Notes: generated by a model from the letters alone, not told the origin. A stretch of 12,012 bases of DNA from Caldithrix sp. (GCA_020722685.1 DYKH01000152.1:1-12012), one strand, 5' to 3'; positions 1 to 6,755 are shown, counted from the stretch's first letter. Numbers and translations: made by a program.

Positions 1-2
1 GA

Positions 3-79
3 TCTCCTGCGCATGCAGGAATCTCCTTGTGAACAGGTGGTTAGGAGATGCCTGTCTTCACAGGCACGACATGAAAAAG
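3..79. repeat. Palindromic repeat related to the 124-bp element, cut by the window edge
   Basis: Seen directly: TCCTGC (5-10) and GCAGGA (15-20) form a hairpin around GCAT. The arm CAGGAATCTCCT (16-27) pairs, with one mismatch, with AGGAGATGCCTG (44-55). A further hairpin TGCCTGT-CTTC-ACAGGCA lies at 50-67. The order (CCTGC hairpin, AATCTCCTT, AGGAGA, CCTG-rich hairpin, CGAC) is the same as in the core of the 124-bp elements at 3690-3813 and 6756-6879, but the spacers differ and no GTAACC end is visible. It is therefore a diverged or partial family member whose left end may lie outside the window. It sits just downstream of the alkyltransferase-like gene, and no U-run follows, so it is a poor intrinsic terminator. 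Confidence 0.55.
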
Positions 80-115
80 TGACCCTTAACGAGTATAGAT
101 TACGGCGGCAGTGGA

Positions 116-478
116 TTAGGCAAGCAGCAACTCTTGATGTAATGCCCAATCGATCTCATCCATATCCGGATGCCACTGGTAGGTGCCCAAATCCACATAG
201 CCGCGTTCATCAAAGACGACTCCATCCTGTTCCAGCAGAACGCGCTGCAAATTCGGATCGTGTTCGCCGCAATCAAGACTGATCCGGCCTTTGGAATTGA
301 TGACCCGGTGCCAAGGAATGTCCAAATTCTCAGGCGTGCTGTGCATGGCCCAGCCGACGGTGCGGGCAGCGCCCGGGCTGTCCAAAAGATAAGCCAGTTG
401 GCCGTAGGTAACCACTTTCCCTTTGGGGACTTTTGCTACCAACAGCCAAACCTTTTCGAAAAAGTTGTTGGAGGACAT
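116..478 (-). CDS. Alkyltransferase-like (ATL) protein, MGMT-fold DNA-binding domain
   Basis: A 120-aa protein, the usual size of stand-alone MGMT C-terminal-domain proteins. The helix-turn-helix is clear: TYGQLA at 24-29 and the arginine-finger segment SPGAARTVGWAM at 34-45 with Arg39. The active-site signature is PWHRVI at 55-60, with Trp56 where true O6-alkylguanine-DNA alkyltransferases have the acceptor Cys (PCHRV). In the known ATL family this change removes alkyl transfer; the protein instead binds O6-alkylguanine lesions, flips the base and hands the site to nucleotide excision repair. It is expected to be cytosolic. The start is taken at 478 because the family begins about here (FFEKVWxLVxxVPxGKVVTYG); no strong ribosome binding site precedes it. 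A promoter-like pair lies about 35 bp upstream. Its only window neighbour on the right is the divergent amylase gene, so no operon partner is visible. Family assignment is firm; the repair role is by analogy. Confidence 0.9.
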   Translation of the reverse strand: MSSNNFFEKVWLLVAKVPKGKVVTYGQLAYLLDSPGAARTVGWAMHSTPENLDIPWHRVINSKGRISLDCGEHDPNLQRVLLEQDGVVFDERGYVDLGTYQWHPDMDEIDWALHQELLLA

Positions 479-511
479 AAGCTATCCATTTCGCTTTGAT
501 TCTTACGGGAT

Positions 512-540
512 AATGTAGAAAACGACAAAAAAGGATTCAA
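512..540 (-). promoter_or_regulatory. Candidate sigma70-type promoter for the ATL gene
   Basis: On the minus strand TTGAAT (535-540) and TACATT (512-517) are separated by exactly 17 bp. The -35 box is the same hexamer as in the candidate promoter of the DJ-1/PfpI gene. It would give a 5' leader of about 25-30 nt before the start at 478. Consensus match and position only; untested. Confidence 0.5.
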
Positions 541-688
541 GCAATTTTTGACGGTTTACGTAATAGCTCACTTGTAGGGCGCGAGTGAGGTAATCTCCTC
601 CCTAAGCCAATTTTGGGAAGGAGATTGCGAAAGATTTAAGCAATTCGTTACGGTTTGCTGCCATCGAATGTACCTCACTCACACGCCC
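538..688. repeat. Nested direct and inverted repeats upstream of the amylase gene
   Basis: Three layers are visible in this divergent intergenic region. A direct repeat: AAGCAATTTTTGACGGTTTA (539-558) against AAGCAATTCGTTACGGTTTG (638-657). An outer inverted repeat: GGGCGCGAGTGAGGTA (577-592) against TACCTCACTCACACGCCC (671-688), matching apart from a 2-nt indel and one base. An inner hairpin: AATCTCCTCCC (592-602) with GGGAAGGAGATT (615-626), one bulge and a 12-nt loop. The inner arm resembles the AATCTCCT core of the other repeats in this window, so this may be a decayed palindromic element rather than a regulator. The element ends 50 bp before the amylase start. No convincing plus-strand promoter was found here. 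Confidence 0.55.
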
Positions 689-739
689 AATTGCAGTTCC
701 CGGAATGGATACACAACCACATGTTCAAAGGATTTTCGC

Positions 740-3532
740 ATGATTATTCGACTACTTTTGTCAAGTATTCTTACCCTCGCTACAACCACCAGCGCACAAA
801 TCCTCACCTGGAGCCCGCTTTTCTCCACCGTTGAGGATACCATCACCATCATTTACGATGCCACGCAAGGCAACGCCGGCTTGGTCGGGGCGACCGAGGT
901 GTATGCCCACACCGGCGTCATCACTGATCAGAGCGCACGACCGAGCGAATGGAAACACGTGAAAACGAATTGGGGCCAGAATACTCCGGAAACTAAGCTA
1001 CAATCATTGGGCAATAACAAATGGAAGATGAAATTTCATATTCGCAGCTATTATGGCGTGCCTGCGAACGAAAAAGTGCTGCAGCTTGCCTTTGTCTTTC
1101 GCAATGCCAATAGCTCGCGTGAGGGTAAAACAGCCTCCGGGGGAGATATATTCTTGCCGATTTATGAAAAAGGCCTCAACATCACCTTGATTTCTCCCAC
1201 GCAGTTTCCTTGTTTCGTAAACAAGGACGACAGCCTAAGAATCCTCGCGGTCGGGGCGCACGCCGCCAAGATGTCGCTGTTCATTGGCGAGCAACTCTTG
1301 TTCTCGGTCGATAACGACTCGCTGCGGTACTCCATATTTGCCACTGACTATGGCAAGCGAAACGTTAGAATCGTTGCGCAGGACTCTTCCGGTGCGCAAA
1401 AGACCTTCGCATTCTATTATGTGGTCAATTGGCCGGTGGAAACCGCAGAGCTTCCATCGGGAGCCCGAGACGGCATCAACTACTCCAATCCCAGTCAGGC
1501 CACGTTGGTTCTGATGGCTCCATACAAGAAATTTGTGTATGTCATCGGCGATTTCAATGACTGGGAGATCGATCCCGCTTACGCGATGAAACGGACGCCG
1601 GACAGCAGCCGTTACTGGCTGACGCTGAATAGCCTGATTCCCGGCAAAGAGTACATCTTTCAGTATCTGGTGGACGGCTCCCTCAGAATTGCCGATCCTT
1701 ATGCGGAAAAGCTCGTCGATCCGTGGAACGATCAATACATCAGCCAACAGACGTATCCCGAATTGATCCCTTATCCCGTAGGCAAAACCACAGAAATCGC
1801 TTCCGTGTTGCAGACGGCGCAATCGTCCTATCCATGGCAGGCGAGCGATTATCAGCGACCGCCGCAAGCGGATTTGGTGATTTATGAGTTGCTCCTGCGC
1901 GACTTTCTAAAAGAACACGATTTCAAAACACTCACCGACACCTTGAGCTATTTTCAAAGGTTGGGCGTCAACGCCATCGAGCTCATGCCGTTTTCCGAGT
2001 TCGAAGGCAACGAAAGCTGGGGCTACAATCCGTCCTTCTACTTTGCCCCGGACAAGTACTATGGCCCCAAAGAAGACCTGCAGCGCTTTATCGATGAAGC
2101 GCATCAGCGTGGGATTGCGATCATTCAAGACATTGTCCTCAATCATTCATACGGCGCCTCGCCGCTGGTGCGGCTTTATCTGGACAATATGAGCAAGAAT
2201 CCCTGGTACAACGTCACCTCTCCGAATCCGGCCTATAGCTGGGGATATGACTTTAATCATGAAAGTCCGGCCACGCAAGCGTTCGTCGACCGCGTTACTT
2301 CTTTTTGGCTGACAGAATACCACGTGGACGGCTTTCGCTTTGACTTTACCAAAGGTTTCACCAACACTCCAGGCGAAGGCACTCCGCGAGACAACCGGCG
2401 CATCGCCATTCTCAAGCGTATGGCTGATCAGATTCGCGCGGTGGATCCCACGGCCTACATCATTTTGGAACATTTTGCCGATAATAGCGAGGAAAAAGAG
2501 TTGGCGGACTATGGCATGATGCTCTGGGGCAACATGAACTACCACTACAACGAAGCCACCATGGGCTATCACTCCGGCGGCAAATCCGACTTTTCCTGGG
2601 CTTCTTACAAGACGCGCGGTTGGACCAAGCCAAACCTGATCGCCTACATGGAAAGTCATGACCAAGAAAGGCTGATGTACAAGAATCTTCGCTGGGGCGC
2701 ATTCAATGGAGATTACGACGTAACGGACACCACTACCGCGCTCGAGCGGGTTAAGATGGCAGCGGCGTTCTTCTTCACCATTCCGGGGCCGAAAATGATT
2801 TGGCAATTCGGCGAAGTGGGTTATGATTACTCCATCGACTACAATGGCCGGGTAGGGAACAAGCCCATTCGCTGGGATTATTATCAGCAGGAGGAGCGGC
2901 GAAGCCTGTTCGATACTTTTGCTGCGCTGATCAAGCTGAGGAGGGAACATCCGGCTTTCCGCAGCACCGATTTTTCTCTGTCACTTTATCCGCCAGTCAA
3001 GTCCATCCACATCAATCACCCATCGATGAATGTGACCGTAACGGGCAATTTTGATGTGATTCAGGCATCCGTCAGTCCCGGTTTTCAGCATGCCGGCAAA
3101 TGGTATGATTACTTTTCCGGCGACTCAATTATAGTCGCCGACACCCAAGCCCTGATCTCTATGGCGCCGGGGGAATACCATCTTTACACGGATGTCAGGT
3201 TGGATGTGCCGGACATCCGAACGAAGATCGCCGATGCCCCGGCTGCCGCGCCGATAGGTTTTGCTTTGCAGCAGAACTATCCCAATCCATTCAATCCGAC
3301 GACTACCATCGCCTATTCGCTTGCACAGCCTTCGGAAGTGACTCTGGAAATCTATAATCTGGCGGGACAAAAGGTGAGAACGTTGACGACGCAGAAACAA
3401 TCTGCCGGCGCGCATCAGATCGTTTGGGATGGGATTTCAGATGATGGACGACAAGCGGCAAGCGGGGTGTATCTGTATCGCCTTAAGGCAGGGGAATTTG
3501 TGGAGACCAGAAAAATGCTGCGAGTGAGATAG
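740..3532 (+). CDS. Secreted multidomain GH13 alpha-amylase with C-terminal sorting domain
   Basis: Start at 740: it follows AAAGGA (727-732) by 7 nt and opens directly into a signal peptide ending near TSAQ (residues 17-20), whereas the longer form from 668 would bury it. The product has 930 residues. Order: an N-terminal beta-sandwich-like module (about 21-145), a second Ig-like stretch (about 147-232), a CBM48-like module (about 256-330, with VYVIGDFNDW), the GH13 (beta/alpha)8 catalytic domain (about 380-745), a short beta domain, and a sorting domain (about 840-930) with NYPNPFNPTT and a GVYLYRL segment. Catalytic regions are intact: DIVLNH (464-469), GFRFD with nucleophile Asp535, ILEHF with acid/base Glu577, and ESHD with His640-Asp641. 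It should hydrolyse alpha-1,4-glucans (starch, glycogen or relatives) outside the cell or on its surface. The tail suggests type IX secretion or surface attachment; no such machinery is in the window. It appears monocistronic. Branching-like or pullulanase-like specificity cannot be excluded. Confidence 0.9.
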   Translation: MIIRLLLSSILTLATTTSAQILTWSPLFSTVEDTITIIYDATQGNAGLVGATEVYAHTGVITDQSARPSEWKHVKTNWGQNTPETKLQSLGNNKWKMKFHIRSYYGVPANEKVLQLAFVFRNANSSREGKTASGGDIFLPIYEKGLNITLISPTQFPCFVNKDDSLRILAVGAHAAKMSLFIGEQLLFSVDNDSLRYSIFATDYGKRNVRIVAQDSSGAQKTFAFYYVVNWPVETAELPSGARDGINYSNPSQATLVLMAPYKKFVYVIGDFNDWEIDPAYAMKRTPDSSRYWLTLNSLIPGKEYIFQYLVDGSLRIADPYAEKLVDPWNDQYISQQTYPELIPYPVGKTTEIASVLQTAQSSYPWQASDYQRPPQADLVIYELLLRDFLKEHDFKTLTDTLSYFQRLGVNAIELMPFSEFEGNESWGYNPSFYFAPDKYYGPKEDLQRFIDEAHQRGIAIIQDIVLNHSYGASPLVRLYLDNMSKNPWYNVTSPNPAYSWGYDFNHESPATQAFVDRVTSFWLTEYHVDGFRFDFTKGFTNTPGEGTPRDNRRIAILKRMADQIRAVDPTAYIILEHFADNSEEKELADYGMMLWGNMNYHYNEATMGYHSGGKSDFSWASYKTRGWTKPNLIAYMESHDQERLMYKNLRWGAFNGDYDVTDTTTALERVKMAAAFFFTIPGPKMIWQFGEVGYDYSIDYNGRVGNKPIRWDYYQQEERRSLFDTFAALIKLRREHPAFRSTDFSLSLYPPVKSIHINHPSMNVTVTGNFDVIQASVSPGFQHAGKWYDYFSGDSIIVADTQALISMAPGEYHLYTDVRLDVPDIRTKIADAPAAAPIGFALQQNYPNPFNPTTTIAYSLAQPSEVTLEIYNLAGQKVRTLTTQKQSAGAHQIVWDGISDDGRQAASGVYLYRLKAGEFVETRKMLRVR

Positions 3533-3941
3533 GAATAGAGAATCATGTTTCCGTGCCCATGCGGCCTAGACATTGGTTGCCATGTGGAATCTTCTAACGT
3601 GTGGCTACACCTGACGCGGTGTCACTTTCCTTTCCCGAGCACACGCCTCTTTAACTTTTGCGCCAAAGGAAGTTTGATACCGCGGCAACGTAACCAATCA
3701 CAGGGTGTCTTGCCAGTGCTGTCATTTCTGCGGACGCAGGAAGCTCCTTTCCATGACACGGCAGAAGGAGACCCCTACATGCGCAAGGGTGACCGCATCC
3801 TGTGACCGGTTACGCGGCAAAAGACTGGGTACAAACTGAAATTTGCAGGCATTGCGGCCGCTGCGCAGAGCGGAAAAAGGACATCGCCACATCGAGCGCA
3901 GACGGCCCCATTAGCCCCGTTGTCATTGCCTTGGCAGCGAC
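3533..3941. other. 409-bp intergenic region between convergent amylase and DJ-1 genes
   Basis: The middle is filled by the 124-bp element listed separately. The left part (3533-3681) holds only a weak hairpin ACACC-TGACGC-GGTGT near 3608-3623. The right part (3822-3941) holds a short GC-rich dyad CCGCT/AGCGG near 3857-3873. Neither is followed by a T-run in the direction of either gene, so no good intrinsic terminator was found although both genes end here. The open frames crossing this region have no recognisable protein character and run through the repeat, so no gene is called. Confidence 0.6.
3690..3813 (+). mobile_element. 124-bp MITE-like element, copy 1
   Basis: Begins GTAACC and ends GGTTAC. 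The two ends are imperfect inverted repeats. The sequence matches the reverse complement of 6756-6879 over the full 124 bp with no gaps and about 15 differences, mostly transitions (about 88% identity). It is flanked by GCGGCAAC (3682-3689) and GCGGCAAA (3814-3821), an 8-bp direct repeat with one mismatch, as expected of an old target-site duplication. The inside is palindromic, with a hairpin around CTGCGGACGCAG and paired CTCCTT/AAGGAG arms. It has no coding capacity, so it would need a transposase supplied from elsewhere. GTAA ends with 8-bp duplications are known for the IS66 family, which makes an IS66-type parent possible but unproven. It lies between two convergent genes and disrupts neither. 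Confidence 0.8.
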
Positions 3942-4523
3942 CTATGGCTCAATCTTGGTCCCCAATACCTGCAGGAACTTGGCCAGCCACTCCGGGTGCG
4001 CCGGCCAAGCGGGTGCCGTAACCAAGTTGCCATCTACATGAGCTTTGTCCACCGGTAGGTCGACCCACTTGCCGCCGGCACGTACTACTTCCGGACCCAC
4101 TGCAGGATAAGCAGTGGCGGATTTACCACCAAGAACTCCCGCAGCAGCCAATAACTGCGCTCCGTGACAAATGGCGGCAATGGGCTTATTCTTTTCCGCA
4201 AAGTGCTGCACCATCTTGAGCACCGCATCGTTCAAGCGGAGATACTCCGGTGCGCGACCACCAGGGATGACAAGAGCATCATAGTCTTCCACCTTGACAT
4301 TTGCAAAGGTGGCATTAAGGGTAAAGTTGTGTCCGGGCTTTTCGCTGTAGGTCTGATCGCCCTCAAAATCGTGTACGGCGGTGCGCACCTTCTCACCTTC
4401 CTTTTTGTCCGGACAAACGGCGTGAACGATGTGTCCAACCATTTGCAGGGCCTGAAAAGGCACCATGACCTCGTAATCCTCCACATAGTCACCGACAAGC
4501 ATCAGAATCTTCTTCGCGCTCAT
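3942..4523 (-). CDS. DJ-1/PfpI family protein, plant DJ-1D-like (class I glutamine amidotransferase fold)
   Basis: A 193-aa single-domain protein of usual length for the family. The nucleophile elbow AAICHGAQ gives Cys119-His120, and Glu18 in [12 protein letters not shown] is the conserved acid that activates it. PGGRAPEYL (88-95) is the loop after the central strand. The text resembles each half of the plant DJ-1D proteins ([16 protein letters not shown], VHDFxGxQTYx[11 protein letters not shown]) more than E. coli YhbO or Pyrococcus PfpI; this comparison is from memory. Relatives are reported as glutathione-independent glyoxalases (methylglyoxal to lactate), protein/nucleotide deglycases or proteases, and the sequence does not decide. 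No signal peptide, so cytosolic. The start at 4523 has AAAGGAG 6 nt upstream (4530-4536). It lies 191 bp beyond the TonB-family gene on the same strand but has its own promoter, so it is probably a separate unit answering carbonyl or oxidative stress. Confidence 0.9.
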   Translation of the reverse strand: MSAKKILMLVGDYVEDYEVMVPFQALQMVGHIVHAVCPDKKEGEKVRTAVHDFEGDQTYSEKPGHNFTLNATFANVKVEDYDALVIPGGRAPEYLRLNDAVLKMVQHFAEKNKPIAAICHGAQLLAAAGVLGGKSATAYPAVGPEVVRAGGKWVDLPVDKAHVDGNLVTAPAWPAHPEWLAKFLQVLGTKIEP

Positions 4524-4551
4524 AGCAGTCTCCTTTCTGGTTTCTTATCAT

Positions 4552-4580
4552 ACTATAGATTGGAAAAATCGAAAATTCAA
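4552..4580 (-). promoter_or_regulatory. Candidate sigma70-type promoter for the DJ-1/PfpI gene
   Basis: Minus strand: TTGAAT (4575-4580), a 17-bp spacer, then TATAGT (4552-4557), matching the consensus in 4/6 and 5/6 positions. Transcription would start near 4545 and the ribosome binding site follows at 4530-4536. This is the best promoter match in the window. Confidence 0.65.
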
Positions 4581-4612
4581 GCCGTAGGAGATGTCTCCAG
4601 ACATCGAAAATT
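4568..4612. promoter_or_regulatory. Dyad between two 10-bp direct repeats at the DJ-1/PfpI promoter
   Basis: GATGTCT (4590-4596) and AGACATC (4599-4605) form a perfect 7-bp inverted repeat with a 2-bp centre. On both sides lies the identical decamer ATCGAAAATT (4568-4577 and 4603-4612), 35 bp apart. The first decamer overlaps the -35 box; the dyad sits just upstream of it. That is where an activator or repressor site would be expected, but no regulator is known to bind it. It could also be the 3' hairpin of the upstream tonB transcript, though no T-run follows. Confidence 0.4.
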
Positions 4613-4714
4613 ACTGCATATTGTGGTCGAACTCGGAGAGTTCTGCTACACATTGTGGTAAGTGCCAAGCTCCTTGCGAGAACAACAGCGAACACGTATC
4701 GCCACGTGACTGCT

Positions 4715-5518
4715 TTATCTCAATTCATAGCGAAAAGTGATAATCCCTTGCACGTTCTTCTGCTCGGCCGTGGGAGCGAGGGGACTAAAGCGCCATTTGC
4801 GCAGGGCTTGAAGGGTGATCTCGTCCAAGGTCGGATCACCCTTTTGCACCGGAATCATTTGGCCGACGCGCCCATCCGGCAAAACGGTGAAGCGAATGCG
4901 TACCACCGCCTCCCGCTGCAATCCCGCCGGATATTGCGGAATCACTTGATTCAGGATGCGGCGTTGAGCAGCATCCCCTTCGATGCTATAGGGCAGCGCC
5001 TCGGTTGCAGTCCCAACCTCTCCAGTGGGAGCTAATTCCTTGTCGCCCAAAGGCACCTCGCCGGCGCCGACCTGAGCTTTTTCACCGGCTATGCCGTCTG
5101 AGGCGGTGGCCACTGGCTCATCTTCCGATAGGGCATCCCGGCGAAGGGGAATTTTCTCCGCCTGCATAGTTGGTGTCAGCTTGCCGGTCTCCCGTTGAAT
5201 CGTCTCCGGCTCTTCATTCTCCAACATACGGCGCTTGGGCAAGTTGACCGGCTCGGCTTTGGGTTGATTGACCTTCACGACTTCGGATTTGGCAAGAGCA
5301 GGCTTGGACTCCCCGACGGCAGGTCGCTCGGTTCTAACGGCCGGTGCGGTGCTTGACCCACGCGAGCTGGAAACAAAACTCATCTCGGCGAACTCGACCG
5401 TATGCAAATCGAGGCCGACGCCGACCATCAAAAAAATCAGGAACAACAACAGGTGCAAGAGGCTGGAGAGAACCAAAGCTTTGCGAATATCCGTCAAACT
5501 GGACAAAAATCTCTCCAT
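4715..5518 (-). CDS. tonB: TonB-family energy transducer protein
   Basis: Start at 5518 (267 aa): AAGGAG stands 6 nt upstream and the gene then begins 10 bp after the exbD stop; a longer frame from 5551 would lack the site and overlap exbD. There is a short cytoplasmic N-terminus, one membrane anchor (about residues 14-36, LVLSSLLHLLLFLIFLMVGV), a long periplasmic linker (about 40-180) rich in charged residues, Pro and Ala but without classic Pro-Lys/Pro-Glu repeats, and a C-terminal TonB domain (about 184-267) with IPQYPAGLQ, VLPDGRVG and LRKWRFSPL. In the family the anchor docks on ExbB/ExbD and the C-terminal domain contacts the TonB box of outer-membrane partners, delivering proton-motive force. 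It is the last gene of the exbB-exbD-tonB unit. The outer-membrane protein upstream in the same block is the obvious candidate partner; that link is inferred. Confidence 0.9.
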   Translation of the reverse strand: MERFLSSLTDIRKALVLSSLLHLLLFLIFLMVGVGLDLHTVEFAEMSFVSSSRGSSTAPAVRTERPAVGESKPALAKSEVVKVNQPKAEPVNLPKRRMLENEEPETIQRETGKLTPTMQAEKIPLRRDALSEDEPVATASDGIAGEKAQVGAGEVPLGDKELAPTGEVGTATEALPYSIEGDAAQRRILNQVIPQYPAGLQREAVVRIRFTVLPDGRVGQMIPVQKGDPTLDEITLQALRKWRFSPLAPTAEQKNVQGIITFRYELR

Positions 5519-5528
5519 GCATTTCTCC

Positions 5529-5930
5529 TTACAAGCCGGGTTCCGTAGCAATCATAAAGCGCTCAGCTCCCGCCAGCTTGGCGCGATCAACCACACGAAT
5601 GGTCGCTTCCAAGGTCAAATCCTTATCCGCTCGAATGACGACCACACGATCGGGTTTTTCTTTCAACAAGGAGCGGAGCTGCCCGACCAGATCATCAAGG
5701 CCGACCTGCTTTTGGTTCAGAAAAATTTGTTCCTTTTTCGTTACGGTCAGAAATATCTTGTCGGCATCCTCTTGTTGGCCGGATGCAGCTTTCGGCAGCT
5801 TGACCTTGATGCCCGGCTGCAGGACGAAAGAAGAGGCCAGCAAGAAATAAATCAACAGCAAAAGGACGATATCGGATAGAGTGACCGTGGCGAACATCAC
5901 CATGCGTTTACGAGAAGTTGCGATTTTCAC
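5529..5930 (-). CDS. exbD: ExbD/TolR-family proton channel subunit
   Basis: 133 aa. The start codon is GTG (5928-5930), with AAGGAGG (5937-5943) 6 nt upstream, inside the end of exbB. One membrane helix at about 13-36 carries Asp20 (LSDIVLLLLIYFLL), the position of the essential proton-binding Asp of ExbD/TolR. The periplasmic domain (about 40-133) has the family pattern KLPKA, FLTVTKKEQIFLN, VVVIRADKDLTL and AGAERFMIAT. It forms the inner-membrane motor with ExbB and couples proton flow to TonB movement. The 23-bp overlap with exbB and the 10-bp gap to tonB indicate one transcript and translational coupling. TolR is the alternative, but the adjoining TonB-domain gene, not a TolA/Pal set, favours ExbD. 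Confidence 0.92.
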   Translation of the reverse strand: MKIATSRKRMVMFATVTLSDIVLLLLIYFLLASSFVLQPGIKVKLPKAASGQQEDADKIFLTVTKKEQIFLNQKQVGLDDLVGQLRSLLKEKPDRVVVIRADKDLTLEATIRVVDRAKLAGAERFMIATEPGL

Positions 5931-6549
5931 TTACGACCTCCTTTTCCAGCAGCATGTCCATCAGCTCGTTGGAGCTCTCTTGCATCTCAAAAACGTGATG
6001 CTCGACCTTGCCTTGAATCCAGTTGTAGGCCATCAATGCCGGAATGCCAACAATGAGTCCCGCCGCCGTGGTGAGCAGCGCCTCCCAAATGCCGCCAGCC
6101 AGAACGCCGGCGTCCACGTTGCCGCCCAGGGATTGGATTTGCATAAAGGCCTTGATCATTCCCGTCACCGTGCCCAAGAATCCGAACATGGGTGCAATGG
6201 CCGCGACCGTCGCCAAGATGCCGAGGTAGCGCTCCAATTTGTAGACTTCCGTCGTCGCGGCGCCCTCGATGGCATCTTTGATCTCTTCTCGGGAGCGATT
6301 CTGTTTTAGCAAACCGGCTTTGGTAATTCCTGCTATCGGTCCCGGAGTCTCCTTGCATAAAATGATGGCCTCGTCAATGCGCTGGCGCAGCAGCAGGTTT
6401 CTGACCTGAAGGACAAAGGTTCGAGCATTGATTTGCACCTTACGCAAGACAATCATTCTTTCCACTAAAATGGCTAAAGCTATGATCGAGCAAAGGGTGA
6501 TCGGAATCATCATGATTCCACCCTTCACAAACATATCAAACAGGGACAT
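5908..6549 (-). CDS. exbB: ExbB/TolQ/MotA-family proton channel subunit
   Basis: 213 aa, typical of the short ExbB/TolQ type. Three membrane helices: about 10-31, 109-132 and 153-177. Helix 2 holds GFLGTVTG (123-130); helix 3 holds EALLTTAAGLIVGIPA (156-171), including Glu156 at the place of the conserved acidic residue of ExbB. The cytoplasmic loop (about 35-105) contains the usual IDEAIxLC and KDAIEGAA segments. The pentameric channel it forms holds ExbD in its pore and energises TonB. The start at 6549 is set by a strong AGGAGG (6555-6560) 6 nt upstream. It is the first gene of the exbB-exbD-tonB unit. A candidate promoter and operator lie about 75-105 bp upstream, so the unit may be expressed separately from the TPR and barrel genes. 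Confidence 0.93.
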   Translation of the reverse strand: MSLFDMFVKGGIMMIPITLCSIIALAILVERMIVLRKVQINARTFVLQVRNLLLRQRIDEAIILCKETPGPIAGITKAGLLKQNRSREEIKDAIEGAATTEVYKLERYLGILATVAAIAPMFGFLGTVTGMIKAFMQIQSLGGNVDAGVLAGGIWEALLTTAAGLIVGIPALMAYNWIQGKVEHHVFEMQESSNELMDMLLEKEVVSENRNFS

Positions 6550-6755
6550 GCAGTTCCTCCTAATGTTCGGTTCAAGCTAAAAAGCTCAATTCGTCGATGT
6601 GAAGCATCTATTCGTGTCAGATCGCAACCAACTCGTTGGTTGCAACAACTATACTGGCAATGATCAATAGACCCAGAAGTCCAATACCAAAGCCTAACAG
6701 CCGACAGCCTAATAGTCTAACAGCCTACAGCCTAAACGCCTACAGCCTAAAATTT
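6550..6755. promoter_or_regulatory. exbB upstream region with candidate promoter and 20-bp dyad
   Basis: On the minus strand a TATAGT (6648-6653) could be a -10 box. Its -35 region is poor, so the promoter call is weak. Just downstream, spanning the expected start of transcription, is the dyad GCAACCAAC-TC-GTTGGTTGC (6624-6643), perfect 9-bp arms with a 2-bp centre. It could be an operator, or a hairpin in the 5' leader. The decamer TATAGTTGTT (minus strand, 6644-6653) also occurs at the candidate promoter of the TPR gene (11951-11960), hinting at common control. The rest of the region up to the repeat array shows nothing else. Confidence 0.4.
6691..6752. repeat. Tandem array of degenerate AGCCTAAC units
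   Basis: About eight consecutive units of 7-9 bp: AGCCTAAC, AGCCGAC, AGCCTAAT, AGTCTAAC, AGCCTAC, AGCCTAAAC, GCCTAC, AGCCTAAAA. It lies directly downstream of the barrel gene as that gene would have been before the 124-bp element inserted, and its last unit contributes part of the target duplication. It has no coding potential; its copy number may vary between strains. Confidence 0.7.

Noticed and set aside
668..739. Longer start for the amylase at 668
   Set aside because: It lies inside the inverted repeat, has no ribosome binding site, and would put 24 residues before a perfect signal peptide whose ATG at 740 has AAAGGA 7 nt upstream.
2147..2950. 267-codon open frame antisense to the amylase
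   Set aside because: It lies wholly within the catalytic domain coding sequence, has no protein-like motifs and no ribosome binding site.
3545..4041. Two small plus-strand open frames (3545-3805 and 3802-4041) between the convergent genes
   Set aside because: They run through the 124-bp element and into the antisense of the DJ-1 gene, with no ribosome site or protein-like composition.
5519..5551. Longer start for the TonB-family protein at 5551
   Set aside because: It overlaps exbD and lacks a ribosome site; the ATG at 5518 has AAGGAG 6 nt upstream and begins just before the membrane anchor.
6691..6752. CRISPR-like array
   Set aside because: Units are 7-9 bp with no spacers and no cas genes are nearby.
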